Source: Helichrysum umbraculigerum (taxonomy: Eukaryota > Streptophyta > Magnoliopsida > Asterales > Asteraceae). Taken from it: DNA of 64,000 nucleotides. Positions 12,065 through 23,365 of the stretch are shown one piece after another. Every line of letters starts with the position of its first letter. Within the stretch, counting starts at the first letter, position 1. The notes under the pieces were generated by a model. It searched no databases, had not been told where the DNA came from, and was given only the letters and a program-made list of their open reading frames with translations. Both the position numbers and the translations under genes were made by a program. The stretch spans positions 130,653,277-130,717,276 of the forward strand of contig CATIUR010000005.1 in NCBI GenBank assembly GCA_949592205.1, written 5' to 3'.

Positions 12065-14243
12065 TGACACCCGTCAAATTAGAACTTGTAATTAGTACCT
12101 AATCAACCGTTAATACATGTAATTAGTTCTGTATTAGGCTATTTAATTTATCGATATATATGTTGTTGAATATATACAATTATGCGATTTGATTAAATCG
12201 TACACATCTCAAATCGAATGTAATTCGGTTCAAATAATACGGACGTTGGTGAACAATTTTATTAAATAATATAACATTATTTAATAACATAATTATATCC
12301 AAAAATATTATTTTGATAATATTTAGTATCAATTTCGTATCGTACAATTAAAGGTCTACGCAATTAAAATATTAAATGCGCAAATGAATCAAAACAAATA
12401 TAAGACATATTTGTATGACTCAATTATAAAGTATTTGATGAAATACTTCAACAAAATATCGAATGATTATTCGTATTTTAAAAATGTATGTTTAAACGCG
12501 TACAAAGTTATTTAAACGTTTAAACGACCGGGAAAACGAACACCGCACGGAGCACAAATTCGGGGAACGAAAAAGTGGAGGCTTTCACTAAAACCCATAC
12601 CCTTTTCTTTTCTTCCCTCATTTTCCACCTCCTCACTCTATCTCTTCTATGTTTTCTTTCTTTCTTCCATTTCTACCACCATACCACCACCACCTTCAAC
12701 CACAAAATAACACCACCAAATGACCTCAGATTTCAAGACTCATTTGAAGAAAAAGAACCACGACATCACGATCTACATTTCCATCTTTTCGGAATCCCCC
12801 TGCGTTAACTCGTAAGTTTCTGACAAATCTCGAAAACACTCCGATTTCGTTTGTTTTACTTATTTGTTGTTTGTATAAGCTTGAAATGTCCAAAAATGGG
12901 TTGGGTAAAAGAATCGGACCAAATGGAAACCGGAAAACTCATTTTTGAACACAAAATTTTCGATCAGACCTAAGTGTCGCACAGCCAGATCCAGTATAGC
13001 GTCACTTCCTTAAGTGACGCATTAAGTGTCGCCAAAAGCCCTAATTTTGTGTCACTTGCCTAAGTGCCGCTAAAAACCCTCTTTTCCTGTCACTTCATAA
13101 GTGTCGCAAATACTATACCCGTCACTTGAACCCGACACTTCATAAGTGTCTCCCCGAAATCGAATTGTAATCTACCGACACTTATACCGACACTCATACC
13201 CGACACTTGCCTAAGTGTCGCCCCTTACGCGTCACTTCTCTAAGTGACGCTACTAATACAGAATTTACCATTTTATGCGACACTTCTTGAGTGCCGCCTA
13301 AACCCTTAAGTGTCGCTATAAGTGACGCTAAAAACAGAAAGTTTACAAACTATTTTTATACTAAGTGTCAAACTTGTATAACCTCAAACCTTTATACGAT
13401 ACGACTTCTAAAACACATTGGAACATACTTTTAAGTATAACACATCGAAATCATAATGATAATGTTGAGATTATTATTACAAACAATCACCAACGGGCCG
13501 TACACGTTTTCAAAACTCAATCAAATCAACCAAATCATAGTCATTTGGACAAGTTAATCAACAAAATCGTAGTAATTTGGACATTCTAGTTGGACGAACA
13601 ACTACAAAGGTAGTCTTTATAGATACCTACTCATGTTAATAACCATCGCGTGTCGTGGACACCCTCAGGTTACAAGTCTTCGGACATCACTACAATGTTA
13701 ATCAACTCAAGTTTATTAAGTTAAACTCTCAAGACTCAGGTGAGTCTCATGACCCCTCTTTTACTGTTTTCTCAGGGTTGTGATACATTGCTCGATTTAT
13801 TTACATGTGAACGCAAATACAATCAAATCAAATACTACATGAGTTGTTTTCAACTAATCAATTTAAAGTCGTCCACAAGCATAGTTTGGTAATACATCTG
13901 TAGCGTGAATGTTAGTGTATGATATCATATAGGATTGACAATCCTCGTCCGGGTTAGCAAGCAGTAACTGGTCAAATGGACGTATTAGAATTTGGGTAGA
14001 TGAGTGTAGATTAGGCACTCGTAGGAGGCACCTCGATCGAAATTCTTTCATTGGACCCGACCCTCAAGTTAAACTCAGACTATGTGCTCAAGGCTGTATA
14101 ACTTTTATTTTGCTTTATTGCAACTTAAATTCAATTAAATCTTGCGGTTCATACTATATGTTTTGACATACAAACCTGTGAGCTCACCAGCGTTTCGCTG
14201 ACCCATTTTAGCATGTATCACAGGTACTCAGCAGTAAGTTGGA
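12065..14243 (+). repeat. Partial LTR related to the gag-only gypsy family at 31909-41065
   Basis: Starts TGACACCCGTCAAATTAG. Several blocks match the reverse complement of the LTRs at 31909-34848 and 38128-41065: a GTTTAAACGACCGGG...AACACCGCACGGAGC block near 12510-12555, a CpG repeat cluster near 13000-13330, and a tail near 14180-14240 with TTTTAGCATG and CAGGTACTCAGCA. Those LTRs end in GGGTGTTACA, which is absent here, so this copy is 3' truncated or from a shorter subfamily. No internal domain follows. An open frame at 12575-12808 is incidental. Confidence 0.7.
12965..13335 (+). repeat. AAGTGTCGC / GCGTCACTT repeat cluster
   Basis: About twenty copies of GTGTCGC, GTGACGC and the inverse GCGTCACTT or CGACACTT are packed here, giving many potential small hairpins (for example GCGTCACTTCCTTAAGTGACGC-like pairs). 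The position corresponds to the TGCGACACAA cluster of the related LTRs at 33470-33780. Confidence 0.85.
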
Positions 14244-15298
14244 TGATGCGCACCAGGCGGTCGGTTCAGGAATCGCTTCCTGTCGTTGCAGACCTTTCCG
14301 CTAGGCGTGGCACCAGTGGTGGTTTTAAATTTATAAAAGTCGGGGAAGCCTAAATCTACGTCCTACTTACTAATACTGGGTATGAATACCTGGTATGAGT
14401 ATGCGGTAAGGATGATCCAGGGTCGTTCCTCACGACGGTAGAATTGAAACAGAGCTAGTTCTGACAACTTAGTAATTAAGCTAGGGTTTTCAATGATTGA
14501 AAGGTAATTGTTTTTGGGGTTTTATCTATTTAAACTACTTTAACTAAGAAAGCATAAAAGTAAAGGGAGGCTAGCAGATATATAACACTTAAAGATAACA
14601 AAGACGTGATTCACCATGATTTAAGATAGCGTATTGTTGGAATGATGATTATAGGGGACACATTTAGCTAACAGACAAATAAACTTAGGTGTAAACACTA
14701 GGACCCTACTTATTTAGTTCCGGTTCTAAATTAGTATGTCCCTGAGTACCTAGGTTATCGTGATTCTGATCAGAATGGGTTGCTCAACCCCCCAACACTG
14801 CCCTTGTGACGGTACAGTAACCCTTGCTCAACTACCCTGTTACAGAATAGTGAGTCTCTGGAAATAATTACGGGGTGCATGCATGAGGTAACAAACTGCC
14901 ATTAAGGATACTCTGACCATTCTTAACACCTATGTCTAAATGTTATTACCTAATTGTGTACTGGTTGTTTACTTTTTTATTCTAAACTATCGGTTAAGTA
15001 GAATTAAGCGGTTTAAGCATCTTAAACTACTGACGAGTCTTCGCTTTCTTTTCAGAATTCCTTATTCAAACATTTTAAGCTCAAGTACTTCCGTCATGAA
15101 TTAGACCCTCCTTTACAATCAGACGTTCATCCCTAGGTATACTTACAGTGTACAGTGCATTAAGTATTTTCACAGCTTGTATAAATCTAAGTATACTTAC
15201 GGTGTACAGTACTTTTAGGGTTTAGCATTTCCACAGCTTTATGTATCCTAGACCATGTTCTAGAAGGGGGGCTTCTAGGTAATTCACGATGAGATGAT
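14244..15298 (-). repeat. Inverted Athila-like LTR fragment
   Basis: The reverse complement of 14244-14495 aligns with 17490-17720, the 3' end of LTR B, including AAAACCCTAGCT, GAACGA, ACCCCTCC-like and TGAACCGACCG blocks. The rest, to 15298, has no convincing match to LTR B and may be a diverged part of the same family. Its orientation is opposite to copies A and B. Confidence 0.65.
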
Positions 15299-15679
15299 CT
15301 GATTTGACGCAAAAAGTCATGTTTTTGTACACCATTTCAAGCTCATTTTGGCTCAAATCTTTGAATAAACATCGAATAATCAATGTTTTATGCTAAAAAT
15401 GTAAAATGAGCCAAAGCTTAGACTTCCTCTCGAAAAATCACTTAAAATGCTCAAATAACGAACAAACAGAGCTAAAACGATCCACTTGCGATTCTGACGT
15501 ATAATTAAGCAAAACTGGCCTAATTTGTGTCATATTGATCTTCAGGAAAATACAAAACCGTGGGCGCAAGAATCGTTCAAATTTGACAAGAAACGAAGAA
15601 GTTAGAGCCAAACGAATATCACATGAACTACGACCAGTGCACAAGACTTACGATCCAGCACACAAGACCACGACCCAGG

Positions 15680-15890
15680 GTACACCACCCCCTTAGGGGC
15701 CATATACCACCCTTAGAGGGCCGTATACCCCCCTATTGGGGCCGTATACCCCCTCTAAGGGGTGGTAAAACCCCCTTTTTAGGTGGTATACCCCCTTTTT
15801 GGTGCCGGATACGCCCTATTTGCTGCCGGATACGCCCTATTTGCTACCGAATACGCCCCTTTTGGTATCGAATATGCCCCTTTTGGTGTC
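15680..15890 (+). repeat. GGCCGTATACCCCC / GCCGGATACGCCC minisatellite in LTR B
   Basis: About eleven 17-22-bp units run GGGCCGTATACCCCCCT, then GGTGGTATACCCCCTTTTT, then TGCCGGATACGCCCTATTT and TATCGAATATGCCCC. The motif drifts steadily from left to right. It lies directly upstream of the TATA box. Open frames through it are a product of the repetition. Confidence 0.88.
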
Positions 15891-15968
15891 GAATTTCATA
15901 GCTCGAGGGTGTATTTCAGTGTTAAATTGGGAGCGAGGGTGCTGAGTGTAAATTTGTATCTTGAAGCC

Positions 15969-15976
15969 TATAAATA
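15969..15976 (+). promoter_or_regulatory. TATA box of LTR B
   Basis: TATAAATA within GCCTATAAATAGAGGCTTA, followed by a CT-rich leader; conserved with 11069 in LTR A. Confidence 0.7.
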
Positions 15977-17725
15977 GAGGCTTAACATCCTCATTTTCAA
16001 CACACCAACACACCTTCACACTTCATTTTCTCATTTCTTTCTCTCTCACACACACTTTCTCTCTCTATAATAGTAGTAGTAGTAGTAGTAGTTAGCTAGT
16101 AGGAGTAGAGTAGCAAGCTTACGAGCTTTGTACGGAGTCGCTCCGAGACTGCAGTTGCGCAGATTTGTTGTAACGCCTATCAGGTTTTATTATATTATCC
16201 TTTCTTGTTATTTTTAAATATGTTGTGCTATTGTCATGATTATTTAAGAATGCATGCTATGATAATTGCTATGTTAGGCTAGACAAATCTGTGTTTGTCA
16301 TGATAGACGTTATGCTAGGGTAGTTATGCTTTAAACCATGCTGTTACTCTGCTCGCATGTAATTAGCATATGTTTGAATTTATGAAATGATTCTCAAATG
16401 TTTTATATATCCAACTTATGCAGTGGTTTGAAACCTGTTGATAGAATCCGGCCAATTGCTAGAAATAGGTCCCTCAACTATTCTGTGTCTGAATGATTCG
16501 ATGAACTCGGCATGGCCGCTGTTCTCCTGATTGAAATATATCATAGGAGACACGGAGCATAGGATTAGAAATAGATTAGAATTAATTTCATATATCGAAT
16601 GCTCTTGAGAGAACTTTCAGAGCATTCGTGACTTAACCATTAATCCAGAAACTCTACCTAAAACAAACTGATAACTATCCATGTTACACTACTGCATGTT
16701 CTTGTTTGATTGTTGCTTTAGGGTTTGCATGCTAGTATCTATTTGTCTATTGCGGTTGTTGGATTCATGATTAGGTTTTCAAACATAAAATAATTACATA
16801 CAACAGTTTAACATGCTAGAATAATTACAATGATCTGTATGAAATAATGTCGAACAATTTAAACGATCGTTAGACAGACTTTCCCAACTTATTCCGCGGG
16901 GTAACTCCTATTCACTTTATTGTTTATTCAACAATTCGTGCCACGATACGGACATCTCAGACGACCGAGACTGGGGAATAGGATTCGAGGTTAGTTGTCG
17001 GATAAATTGGTACTACATTTCGGAGAACTTCCGGTGTAGCTTACACTCCATATCTGTTATCCATGTGACATGTTATTTATTTGATTGTGGACAACTCTAC
17101 GTTAGATAAGTAATAGGATAGGAGCTATGGCCCATTAGGACATATACAGTAATGATATGGGATTTCTGGGCGAGGCATCGGAAAAACCGTAAAACGGCTT
17201 AGTACTTGGTATAGCGCTGGAACCACCTCTGGTGAAGTACAAATGCGTGGAAGCCACGAAAAGGCCGTAGGTACAATACTATGTTAAACATCGTTCAGAG
17301 ACCCCAAGTCAGCACTGCTAGGATTCTTTGTAATTAGAGCCTCAATCCTCATAACTACCCCTAAATAGCATACACCGATGTCATAGCAAACACTCGCGTA
17401 ATCCATAGATCTCTCAGCGACTACACTCCTCATTTATTTTACTGTCTTTAGTTTACATAGAATAGAAAACAAAACCCCTCAAAAAGTTTTAAAACCCTAG
17501 CTAAATTACCAAAGATAATTAATTCTCCTAAGATCCCATGCCCGTTGTGGTTTGAAGAACGATACCAGAGTCATACCTGCCGCTTACTATACAAGTAGTA
17601 GTATAACTTAGGTTTCCCTACACTATAAATATAAAACCACCCCTCCGATCGTCTGCCCTGACTAGAAGGCCCGTAACGACCAAGAAGCAATTCTTGAACC
17701 GACCGTTGGAGCGCGATCAGGTTTT

Positions 17726-17743
17726 TGGTGCCGCTGCCGGGGA
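17726..17743 (+). other. Primer binding site, tRNA-Asp type (Athila/Tat)
   Basis: TGGTGCCGCTGCCGGGGA is two changes from the TGGCGCCGTTGCCGGGGA primer site known in Athila-type elements. It follows the LTR end closely and assigns the lineage independently of gag. Confidence 0.85.
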
Positions 17744-17845
17744 CTACAACGACCGATTTTAGGAAATTAGTTATCTTAGTTATTTAGTGATCCTTTCGGA
17801 AGATCAATATCATCCGGAAGTTCCTTTTCTATCCTTAGGTTAATT

Positions 17846-18251
17846 TGTTAGAACATAATGTTCTAACATTTTGTGACAATCGTTTGGATAAAATATTTGG
17901 CTAGATTGTGATTGATTGTGGTTGACCGTTTGACTCTCACATGGATTCTCGCATAGCATTTGTATTCTCGCAAGTTTCAATTGTCACATGCATAGTATTG
18001 TCGGCGTGTATGAATCTATAAATACACACTTAGTTCATATGGTTATGAGGACTTTGAGGTGTGAGACTTTCACTGTAATATCATACAGGAGTTTTAGAGA
18101 GAGAGAGTTGTAGAGCAGTATGTACAACAAGCTAATAGACTAAACGTTTCTTCATATACTCGTTCGTTCGATTACTTGTTTGATTTCGATTAATCGTTTC
18201 CGCTAGTTTAATCGATCCGAATCACTAGTTTTGATCCTGCATGGTTTTACA
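17846..18251 (+). repeat. 5' LTR of the copia element
   Basis: Begins with the palindromic TGTTAGAACATAATGTTCTA and ends TTTTACA. TATA box TATAAATA at 18017-18024. Confidence 0.95.
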
Positions 18252-18253
18252 AG

Positions 18254-18266
18254 TGGTATCAGAGCA
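18254..18266 (+). other. Primer binding site of the copia element
   Basis: TGGTATCAGAGCA, two bases after the LTR end, complementary to initiator methionine tRNA. Confidence 0.92.
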
Positions 18267-19601
18267 GGGAAACGAGATTCGGTAGTGTATCAACAAGTGT
18301 TTTCGATCGCGTTTTGTGAAGAAATAACGTCGAAGTTATATCGATGTTTCGAACTTGATTTCGGAGCAAGTATTTGGCGTACAATCAAGATTTTTCAGCT
18401 GGATTTTGATTCATTCAGTATAAGTTCGATGATTTGTGATCAACAAACGAAGATCATTTCATCTTCTTGAAGCTGTTTGAAGTATTTTGATAAGTTTCGG
18501 AAAGATTTCGAAGGTTTTTCACTTCAATTTGCTTGCGATTATCACTTACAACATTCTGTAAGTGTTTCTGTGACATTAATTCTTGCTGAATTGAATTAAT
18601 TTCATAGATTTGATCGATTGATTGTGTACGGAGTTGACGTCAATTTGTACGGTTTCTGCATTTGAATTTAAAGATTCAAATTTAGTAGTTACGAAGGTCG
18701 GTGATTAAATTCCTATCTTAGTGATATCAATTTCAGCTCAAACAAGCTTAAATTGAGACTTTTACATCACTTTTGGTGTTTTGGTCATTTACTTCGTGAA
18801 TAAGAAATCCGACATTAGCAAATAACCGTTTTCTTCCGACAATACATTTGGACGGGAAAATTCAAGTTGTGCGAAAATAGTCATTGTCGTATAACAGTGA
18901 CTATTGTAATATGAACAGTACATGATCATTGACGGATTGTTATTATCGGATTGCCATACTCGGATAGTTATTCACGTATTGTTATTCTCGGATTTCTATT
19001 CTTAGGTACAGTGTTTAGTACTATTCTCGCACAAACAGTGTTGTGGGATTCACGGATTTAGCTAGTTTCGGATTTGAGTATTCTCGCATTATCAGTGGAG
19101 ATTGGCATTGACGGACTATGATTCTCGAATTTGAATTGTCGTATTAAGCGTTTGTCGCAGTGACTCTCACAATATTAGAGAGAGTACAGATCTTCGCATG
19201 AAAATTGCAAGTTTGTTGTTGCAAATTGTTTGTTTAAGAAAACGGTGGTTTAAAAATCTTGTTGCAGGTTATTATCGTCGTATTCTTGTTAGGGTAAAAG
19301 GTGAAGAAGAAGGTATTTTATTTGTGCTTGTACATTGAGCTGCTTACAATGTACAAGGATCAAAGATCAAAGGATTCAATTCAAAGAAAAGAAAAGGGTC
19401 AATGAAAAGGAGTATTGTTTGCTTGTACTATAGGCTGTGAGAAGTACGTATACAAGGTTCATCAATTTTAAGGTCAAAAGGAGGGGTTAAACCGAATGAA
19501 CCAGGTCAATTGGTAGGTCAAGGATCAAAAAGATTTCATTTGACTTGTGCATTGAAAGGTGGTACATTGTGTTTCAGTAATTGTACCAGGGTTAAAAAAA
19601 A

Positions 19602-20801
19602 ATGGCATTTTCAAAGTTTGAGATGGATGAGAAATTTAATTTTCTACCTCCAAGATACTTCTGTAATAATGATTACACTAGTTGGAAGACTAGATTTGAA
19701 GAATTTATTGCGTCCTGTAATCCTGATTTGTGGATTCCAATTACTAATCGGTATGAAAGACCAAGAGCAGAAGGGAAGTTCATAGGTGCTGCATCGTTTA
19801 AATCACGGAAATTAATGGATCAACAGGAACGCAAGGAGTTTGACAGAGACAAGAAAGCCTTTGAAACAATTAAAAGTTGTTTACCAACAAATGTGTTTGG
19901 TGCTTTCTCAAAAGCGGAAACTTCTTACGATTTATGGGTAGCTTTGTCAAGAAGGTTTGGAGGACAAGAAAAGCTGAAATTGTTGAATTCTGATGATAGA
20001 ATTAATGAGGAATCAATAAAGAAAGAAGATGAGCTTAAAGTCTTGCAATCTCAAGTACTCATTATGGAGAATGAACGTGACGAAATGCGTTCAAAGATTG
20101 CACAAATGGAAGAACGGATTCTCGAACTTGAGAATCAACAAATCGGGCTAATCAAGCTACAAGAATATCATAGTCTTGCTTTGAAGACTATTCAAGATCT
20201 TCAACAACAACTCTCTCAAGACTCTCACTCAATAAAACAACCTGCAAAGGTTGTACAACCTTCAAAGGTTGTGAAAAAGATTTACACAAGTAAATCTTCG
20301 TGTGAGAAAAAGATTTCTCAGTTTACTAGTTATTCTTTGCAAAAGAATAAGAAGTATTCTAAGAAATCTCAATCAACTAGAACATTTGTTCATAAAAATG
20401 TTGATTGTTGGGATTCTGTAAAGGTCAAGTATGTCAACAAATCGGTTTCAGGACATCAAAAGAAGACAAAAAGCACTTCTTCAGAACCGATACGACCTTC
20501 TTCAGAATATAGACAAACAAAATCTTGTGCATACACACGGGCACAGATGTTTGCATTATCACCTTCACGATTTCATCGTATGGTGTTAAAGCAACCTTCA
20601 GATTTTGTTCCTTTCTCCCAAAGGCGAACTCCTTCACAATCGATTCCATGTCAACAAGTTAGATCTGAAACACCGCTTTTCTTTTCTAGGTGGAATTCGA
20701 TATCCTTGGATTATGTAGACACAACTTATCGATGGCTGTCAGGGCTATCTAAGCCTGTTGGAACTATGCTCAGGTGGGTTCCTAAAGTTGTTGCTACTTG
20801 A
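19602..20801 (+). CDS. Copia gag-like protein, pol missing
   Basis: This uninterrupted 399-codon frame starts at an ATG after an A-rich run. Residues about 1-115 resemble the N-terminal gag region of plant copia elements (UBN2/DUF4219 type: ...YTSWKTRFEEFI... and ...SYDLWVALSRRFGGQ...). Residues about 140-210 are strongly charged with heptad-like spacing (ELKVLQSQVLIMENERDEM), a likely coiled coil that could support multimerisation. The middle is lysine and serine rich. The C terminus (KPVGTMLRWVPK) resembles the stretch just before protease in related polyproteins. I see no CCHC knuckle, protease DSG, integrase or RT. It sits about 1.35 kb after the PBS, so the leader is long. The intact frame with 1.5% LTR divergence hints that it may have been maintained in trans by a partner element. 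Confidence 0.75.
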   Translation: MAFSKFEMDEKFNFLPPRYFCNNDYTSWKTRFEEFIASCNPDLWIPITNRYERPRAEGKFIGAASFKSRKLMDQQERKEFDRDKKAFETIKSCLPTNVFGAFSKAETSYDLWVALSRRFGGQEKLKLLNSDDRINEESIKKEDELKVLQSQVLIMENERDEMRSKIAQMEERILELENQQIGLIKLQEYHSLALKTIQDLQQQLSQDSHSIKQPAKVVQPSKVVKKIYTSKSSCEKKISQFTSYSLQKNKKYSKKSQSTRTFVHKNVDCWDSVKVKYVNKSVSGHQKKTKSTSSEPIRPSSEYRQTKSCAYTRAQMFALSPSRFHRMVLKQPSDFVPFSQRRTPSQSIPCQQVRSETPLFFSRWNSISLDYVDTTYRWLSGLSKPVGTMLRWVPKVVAT

Positions 20802-20982
20802 TTGATACAAGACCAAGGATGATAAAATCTACTGTTCAGGGGGAGTTATGATATATTCTGATGCTATCAGAATAAGGAACAGTTAGATTTTGTGAAGTTT
20901 GGATGCTCGAAGATAATTCTCTCTCTCTATTTCACTTATCAATCAAGCTAAGATTTATCCAAGCTATTGTCAAGGGGAAGTT

Positions 20983-21388
20983 TGTTAGAACATAATGTTC
21001 TAACATTTTGTGACAATCGTTTGGATAAAATATTTGGCTAGATTGTGATTGATTGTGGTTGACCGTTTGACTCTCACATGGATTCTCGCATAGCATTTGT
21101 ATTCTCGCAAGTTTCAATTGTCACATGCATAGTATTGTCGGTGTGTATGAATCTATAAATACACACTTAGTTCATTTGGTTATGAGGACTTTGAGGTGTG
21201 AGACTTTCACTGTAATATCATACAGGAGTTTTAGAGAGAGAGAGTTGTAGAGCAGTATGTACAACAAGCTAATAGACTAAATGTTTCTTCATATACTCGT
21301 TCGTTCGATTACTTATTTGATTTCGATTAATTGTTTCCGCTAGTTTAATCGATCCGAATCACTAGTTTTGATCCTGCACGGTTTTACA
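20983..21388 (+). repeat. 3' LTR of the copia element
   Basis: Same length (406 bp) as the 5' LTR with six substitutions. TATA box at 21154-21161. Preceded by CAAGGGGAAGTT. Confidence 0.95.
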
Positions 21389-21465
21389 TAATTTTACTTT
21401 TTCCATCTTTAGATTAGAATAGTTTAACCCTTTCTTTCCAAAACCCTACTTTCTACCAACAAGTT

Positions 21466-22339
21466 ATGTCAAATCGTATCACTCTCGCCTCATCAATTAA
21501 GCCACTGCTAGAGGGACGAAGAGGACCGATCGTAGCACCAACAGACGAAACCCTTGAAATTAAGCCTCGCTACATTAAAATGATTAAATCTGAGTGTCAG
21601 TTTCATGGTCTTTCGGTTGAAAATCCAAACGCCCATCTTAACAAATTCATCAACCTTTCCGACTCTTTCGAACAAATAGGAACCGATAGAAACCTTCTCC
21701 GTCTCCATCTGTTTCCTTATTCTTTATCTTCTCGAGCCTTAACATGGTTTTATGATTTCGAACCCAATTCGATTCATACATGGGAGGAGATGGCTACTAA
21801 GTTTCTAGCTAAGTACTTCCCTCCTTCCCTACAAACCAAGCTTAAAAACGACATCATTAACTTCCATCAAGGAACTAATGAATCATTAAGCAAGGCTTGG
21901 GAACGATTTAAGAATCTGATCGCGAGATGTCAGAATCGTCAGTTGACTGAAACTGGTTTGCACATTCTATAACAGTTTAAATCCTCAACACAAACAAACC
22001 CTCGATGCCGCTTCATCCGGAAATTTCATGCTACATACTTCACACGAAGCTTGGAAATTGATTGAGACGATAACGATGCATCAACATGACTTGGAGTCAG
22101 ATGAATCTACTTTAGAAGAAAGGAGTACTTCAAATCAAACCTTATACAATCTAAAAACTCAACTCGAATCTATCACTGAAATTGTCAAGGATTTGCAAGA
22201 ATCTTCAAACCCTAAGCCAGAGAAGAAAACTCAAAAATTCCTCTCAAGCCGAAGGGCCAATGAAGAAATTCTAACAACTAGTGGAAACCCTAATCACACT
22301 TCTTATTCCAAACCTTTCATTCAGCGGTTTACCACATAA
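21466..22339 (+). pseudogene. Athila-type gag, frameshifted
   Basis: The ATG at 21466 opens a frame with the Retrotrans_gag pattern of Athila: LFPYSLSSRALTWFYDFEP, then ATKFLAKYFPPSLQTKL, then ESLSKAWERFKNLI. The frame stops at 21970-21972, but the protein resumes at about 21958 in the next frame (FYNSLNPQHKQTLDAASSG, then HEAWKLIE) and runs to TAA at 22337-22339. A one-frame shift near 21958 therefore breaks it. Homologous low-complexity sequence continues to about 22456 and then ends abruptly; pol is missing. Confidence 0.85.
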
Positions 22340-22456
22340 CCCACTTCCCGATCTTTAGTTCTCTCTACTTCTTCCCCATTGACTTCTCGTCTAAACAACG
22401 AAACTTTCAAAAACTTCATTGTTGAGCAAAATAATGTCAACGAAACTTTTACATGG

Positions 22457-23075
22457 TGAAGCTTTATTTTTTTGGTTAATAGTATGTTCACGGTGATGAA
22501 TTTTTATTTATTATTGATTCACACAAGTTATAAGTAGTGAATGTTTATTTTTGTTTTAGTTCACATAAATTTTAAAGAAGTGAATTATTTTTTTTCATGT
22601 TCACACAATGGTTAAGTATATTTCATCACTAAATATAAACCTTAAAAATCGAACCAAAATCAGTTATCAACAATTGAAGGAATTGATGCAATAAAAAAAG
22701 CCACTTACAAAAATACGTTTGCATATACGAATGTTGAAAAAAATTATCAACAAAGATAAGGAAAAAAAAGCTTTACCATTTGCAGCATGATGTTAACAAA
22801 AAAAAAAAAAAAGTTTCACCAACAAAAGCTTAACTACTATGAACAACAAGTGTGAAAATAAAAAAAAATAATTCACGTTAAAATTGAATGATGAATGTTA
22901 ACAGAAGTTTCAGTTATTTACGAAATTTTCATCGTCCTTTTTCAAGATTTTTCAATAATTACAAAAATACCACCTCTATTTTGGACCCTTGATTTCAATC
23001 GGAAGGTCAAGATTTGTTCTCACTATTCTCACGAAATCCCCTTGTTCTCATCAGAACCCAACCCAATATATATAT
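22457..23075. other. AT-rich sequence between Athila fragment and MITE
   Basis: Contains GTTCACGGTGATGAAT at 22490 and several GATTCACACAAG / AGTTCACATAAA stretches, resembling decayed MITE sequence, plus an A13 run near 22797. It ends in (TA)n next to the MITE end at 23076. No gene is recognised. Confidence 0.5.
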
Positions 23076-23093
23076 AAGGTAGTGATCAAGAGG
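23076..23093 (+). mobile_element. Left end of a MITE split by CACTA-1
   Basis: AAGGTAGTGATCAAGAGG is the outer part of a terminal inverted repeat. It continues on the far side of CACTA-1 at 56183 (AGGGAAGTG...) and is mirrored at 56660-56707 (GCTTCCCCC...ACTTCCCTCTGGATCATT). AGG at 23091-23093 is the CACTA-1 target-site duplication. Confidence 0.75.
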
Positions 23094-23365
23094 CACTACT
23101 GCACACGGAGCGTTTTAGATCGGTTAAAATGGTTGTTTAGATCGGTTTTGGAACCGATCTAAATAACAGTGCACTAAAAAATTGTCATTTTTTGTCGCGG
23201 TTAAATAACCGATCTAAAAAATGATTTTATTTGACACGCCTTTTCACAACCGATCTATTATCAGGGATAAAAAACAAAAACAAGAAATATATATTATATA
23301 CATTATTATTTTTTTTATTTTTTTCTAGAACATCATGAGTCGGCTATTCACAACCGATCTATTAT
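23094..23365. repeat. CACTA-1 left terminus and subterminal motif array
   Basis: CACTACTGCACACGG is followed by two TAGATCGGTT and four AACCGATCTA copies (near 23107, 23136, 23146, 23199, 23247 and 23352), in both orientations. Subterminal arrays of this sort bind the TnpA-type protein in known CACTA elements. Confidence 0.88.

Larger units (their letters stand above)
15299..17720 (+). repeat. 5' LTR of the Athila-like element (copy B)
   Basis: Begins TGATTTGACGCAAAAAGTCA and ends ...GCGCGATCA close to the primer site. The internal order matches copy A: CpG-rich repeats (15680-15890), TATA box (15969), CT-rich leader with an AGT trinucleotide run (16070-16090), and TTTGTACGGAGTCGC. A gap of about 400 bases separates it from copy A's rearranged tail. 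Confidence 0.8.
17846..21388 (+). mobile_element. Complete gag-only Ty1/copia-type retrotransposon
   Basis: Two 406-bp LTRs (17846-18251 and 20983-21388) start TGTTAGAACATAATG and end GGTTTTACA. They are flanked by TAATT on both sides (17841-17845 and 21389-21393), a clean 5-bp target-site duplication. A tRNA-iMet primer site follows the first LTR and a polypurine tract CAAGGGGAAGTT (20971-20982) precedes the second. The LTRs differ at six positions seen by eye. The interior holds a single 399-codon gag-like frame and no protease, integrase or RT, so the element is structurally complete but non-autonomous. Confidence 0.93.
15299..22456 (+). mobile_element. Athila-like gypsy element, 3' truncated, split by a copia insertion
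   Basis: A full LTR (15299-17720) is followed by a tRNA-Asp type primer site (17726-17743) and, after the nested copia (17846-21388), an Athila-type gag (21466-22339). Removing the copia and one TAATT copy leaves about 175 bases between PBS and gag ATG, a sensible leader length. No protease, RT, integrase or second LTR follows; similarity fades at about 22456. Confidence 0.8.

Noticed and set aside
12575..12808. 77-codon open frame with hydrophobic start
   Set aside because: It lies in an LTR, is pyrimidine-rich by composition and has no domain; an incidental frame in the LTR leader.
21466..22456. Possible host gene because of its clean ATG and balanced composition
   Set aside because: The protein is an Athila-type gag and is preceded by the matching LTR and primer site.
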